NCBI GenBank assembly: GCA_013002925.1
Contig: JABDLQ010000076.1
Coordinates: 1-6,916, forward strand
From: Gammaproteobacteria bacterium
Lineage (GTDB): Bacteria; Pseudomonadota; Gammaproteobacteria; Steroidobacterales; SZUA-146
DNA: 6,916 bases
Direction: 5' to 3'
Below are positions 6,201 through 6,916 of the stretch, one piece after another. Both the position numbers and the translations under genes were made by a program. Below the pieces are notes generated by a model. It saw nothing but the letters and a program-made list of their open reading frames with translations. It did not search any database and was not told where the DNA came from. Within the stretch, counting starts at the first letter, position 1; the number at the start of each line of letters is the position of its first letter.

Positions 6201-6916
6201 AATGGCAATGTGGTGTATTCCTCTGACTTCGAGACTCACCCCGAAAGCCGTATTTTTTCGGGTGGCTGCAAAGCTGAAGGCCGGGTGACGGACATCTGTA
6301 CGTCAGGCTGGAGTCGCATCTCGGCTTCTGCAGGATCGGCCGCCGACCATGCGTACTACATGGAAATGCGTGATCGCACAGGTTTCGATTTCGACGGTAA
6401 CGGCGAAAACGACCGCGGCGCCATCGCGTTCCAGCCGGGACTGCTGCTGGTGTACTCTGATGAGACCCATGGATATGGTAACAGCGGAGAAACCGAGCAT
6501 CCAAACCAGACGCCGGTGGACGCAGTTCCTGAACCGGGGGACCTGGCACCGAATCTTGATGCGTTCCGTGTAGGTGGTACGACACACTATGACGACTGGG
6601 GTCCGGATGGCTACGTGGACAGCTACGAAGATGCGCATGATCCAAATGGTGAGAATGCCTTCCGTCACAAGTTTGACTGCTTCTCGTTTGATGTGTTGAC
6701 AATGACGGGTCACACAACGATCGGTCCGGCGTATCCGCTGCCGGGTGATCTGACCGGTGATGTCAGTTATACAACGGGTGCCGAACCAAACTGTGCGCAG
6801 TTCAAATACTGGCCCACAGACGACTTTGATCTGGATGGCATTATCGATGCCGCCGACAACTGTCCGGAAGTGCCAAACGCTGACCAATTGGATAGCGAAG
6901 GCGATGGCATTGGCGA
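3216..6916 (+). CDS. Secreted M6-family (immune inhibitor A-like) zinc metalloprotease, 3' end beyond window
   Basis: The frame is open from ATG 3216 to the window edge, 1233 residues so far; GAGG at 3204-3207 is the ribosome site. Residues 1-29 are a signal peptide ending ASA before DPVVTAW. Residues 30-265 look like beta-sandwich; about 266-390 resemble a DUF11-type repeat (VKPGDSYPFRMFVRNNSP). The peptidase domain starts near 413 (YRPFVVIPVDYRD). It contains a calcium-type loop DTDKDGVVDF (587-596) and the active site HEYGHSLGLPD: H704, H708 and D714 should bind zinc, and E705 is the catalytic base. It is followed by GDWNLMA (725-731) and LGWI (746-749), typical of M6. Further on, the immune inhibitor A C-terminal beta domain is visible (ASYDGGSTYNS; GWFIDDIVV at 985-993). 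A thrombospondin type 3 repeat begins at 1203 (DFDLDGIIDAADNCP). PrtV and InhA are well under 1000 residues, so this is an extended form. The host substrate is unknown. Confidence 0.95.
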   Translation, partial: MINKPSLAAVTRCCAALLATAMLAFSASADPVVTAWNTFKFPGPQPGCTGVGLRITQYWDRLDCGFSNATIAEATASSAVEATILDKDGNVLEVQLAAYDSVDDDWQVSVDPGNALNLPSWPAGKFTIRISRVNGINGNFGEIDFLVNQLGGEISVTNSGIAAGDPIQVAGRMFQIDETSTLNPPSETDVGASFFLQVVEPSGAVIWTSSQITALGDGTFIHMIPGSATAGSSATNVAIEIVNATYTDPVTEEWAADKAGSVPLVFAGPPVDGKVELDNSFVSSVGWVKPGDSYPFRMFVRNNSPVDATNVSVTVPVVDGTTFTNVTTLTASGTATIVGGEISWNVGTVPVGGVATLVALAKADTSVQDEQIVWKDLSTTATLSYTEDVDIVDVSLGPKVIPPDPAYNTARYGYRPFVVIPVDYRDRKHGAGSTGQLIDDKINSPNVIGSTYNLWQEVSFGQLAPNGAVPSADIATGDFTVDWKNPDRTDNEFQFASHTPNGACAGASLGDSAGTPLYPERINNGWYQLPGDTNYYGGDGTSFGSIGGALVGVGALVSIDDACGPTGKAVYDAAVIADPEIDYNEYDTDKDGVVDFTMMIFVGVGGNGESQLSAPPYDNIWPHSASLEFWYSDPVTGQKGYVSDDQLTDLEGVPQCWIDTDYNASADCAANGGTGNDTLPRYVAVGPYNVNPEGSLENASVISHEYGHSLGLPDFYCTGTMSCYGDWNLMATDKSHHMDVFGKQELGWIIPEPLQPNTSGTIAGFGESKIDTGTINWQTPNGVPYTLSASNGNQNIHNAEAYVVKLPSPKIIDVDKVANDASLDHVYYSKAGNDFGCAPQAGHNLDFWLPEAKPGDTVTVSIKSYWDIEWDWDYAFFLASYDGGSTYNSIASDNLYTTESTNNPNNVGCLSDFGRGLTGTSASYAAGTQNVDRLTAVYDDASSFIPDSFTFTIPTDAAGSGDPSNYDDAVFRFSYFTDPAFVRPGWFIDDIVVTVNGNVVYSSDFETHPESRIFSGGCKAEGRVTDICTSGWSRISASAGSAADHAYYMEMRDRTGFDFDGNGENDRGAIAFQPGLLLVYSDETHGYGNSGETEHPNQTPVDAVPEPGDLAPNLDAFRVGGTTHYDDWGPDGYVDSYEDAHDPNGENAFRHKFDCFSFDVLTMTGHTTIGPAYPLPGDLTGDVSYTTGAEPNCAQFKYWPTDDFDLDGIIDAADNCPEVPNADQLDSEGDGIG

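Overview
The window looks like chromosomal DNA of a gammaproteobacterium, probably free-living or marine. It has moderate GC content, consensus Shine-Dalgarno sites, a sigma32-type heat-shock promoter, short single-gene units each closed by hairpins, and a secreted protein with a PEP-CTERM-like (VPLPA-type) sorting tail. The taxonomic call is inference; no rRNA or other marker gene is present.

Layout, all genes on the + strand. (1) 3-395: the 3' end of a small multi-pass membrane protein of unknown function. (2) 396-663: a spacer ending in a good sigma32 promoter and a leader that may fold over the ribosome binding site. (3) 664-1101: a small heat-shock protein (Hsp20/IbpA family), followed by a strong hairpin without a U-tract. 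(4) 1305-1589: a 94-residue exported protein with a BON-like domain, closed by a clear intrinsic terminator. (5) 1590-1965: a 376-base gap with several short inverted repeats. (6) 1966-2709: an exported 247-residue protein with a VPVPSAVFF...RR C-terminal sorting signal, followed by three consecutive stem-loops, the last a canonical terminator. (7) 2841-3215: a 375-base gap that is strongly predicted to be structured as RNA; I could not match it to a known riboswitch. (8) 3216 to the window edge: the first 1233 residues of a very large secreted M6-family (immune inhibitor A-like) zinc metalloprotease with the HEYGHSLGLPD active site. It breaks off inside a thrombospondin type 3 calcium-binding repeat. 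No complete ORF was supplied for this stretch because the gene runs off the end; the antisense frames there are shadows.

The genes do not look like one operon, since each has its own leader and terminator-like hairpin. They share an envelope theme: a membrane protein, a periplasmic BON-like protein, a surface-sorted protein and a secreted protease, plus a cytoplasmic heat-shock chaperone. The least explained parts are the structured leader before the protease, the hairpin-rich 3' region after the sorted protein, and the unusual N-terminal 380 residues of the protease. I saw no tRNA, rRNA, CRISPR array, insertion sequence or phage gene.
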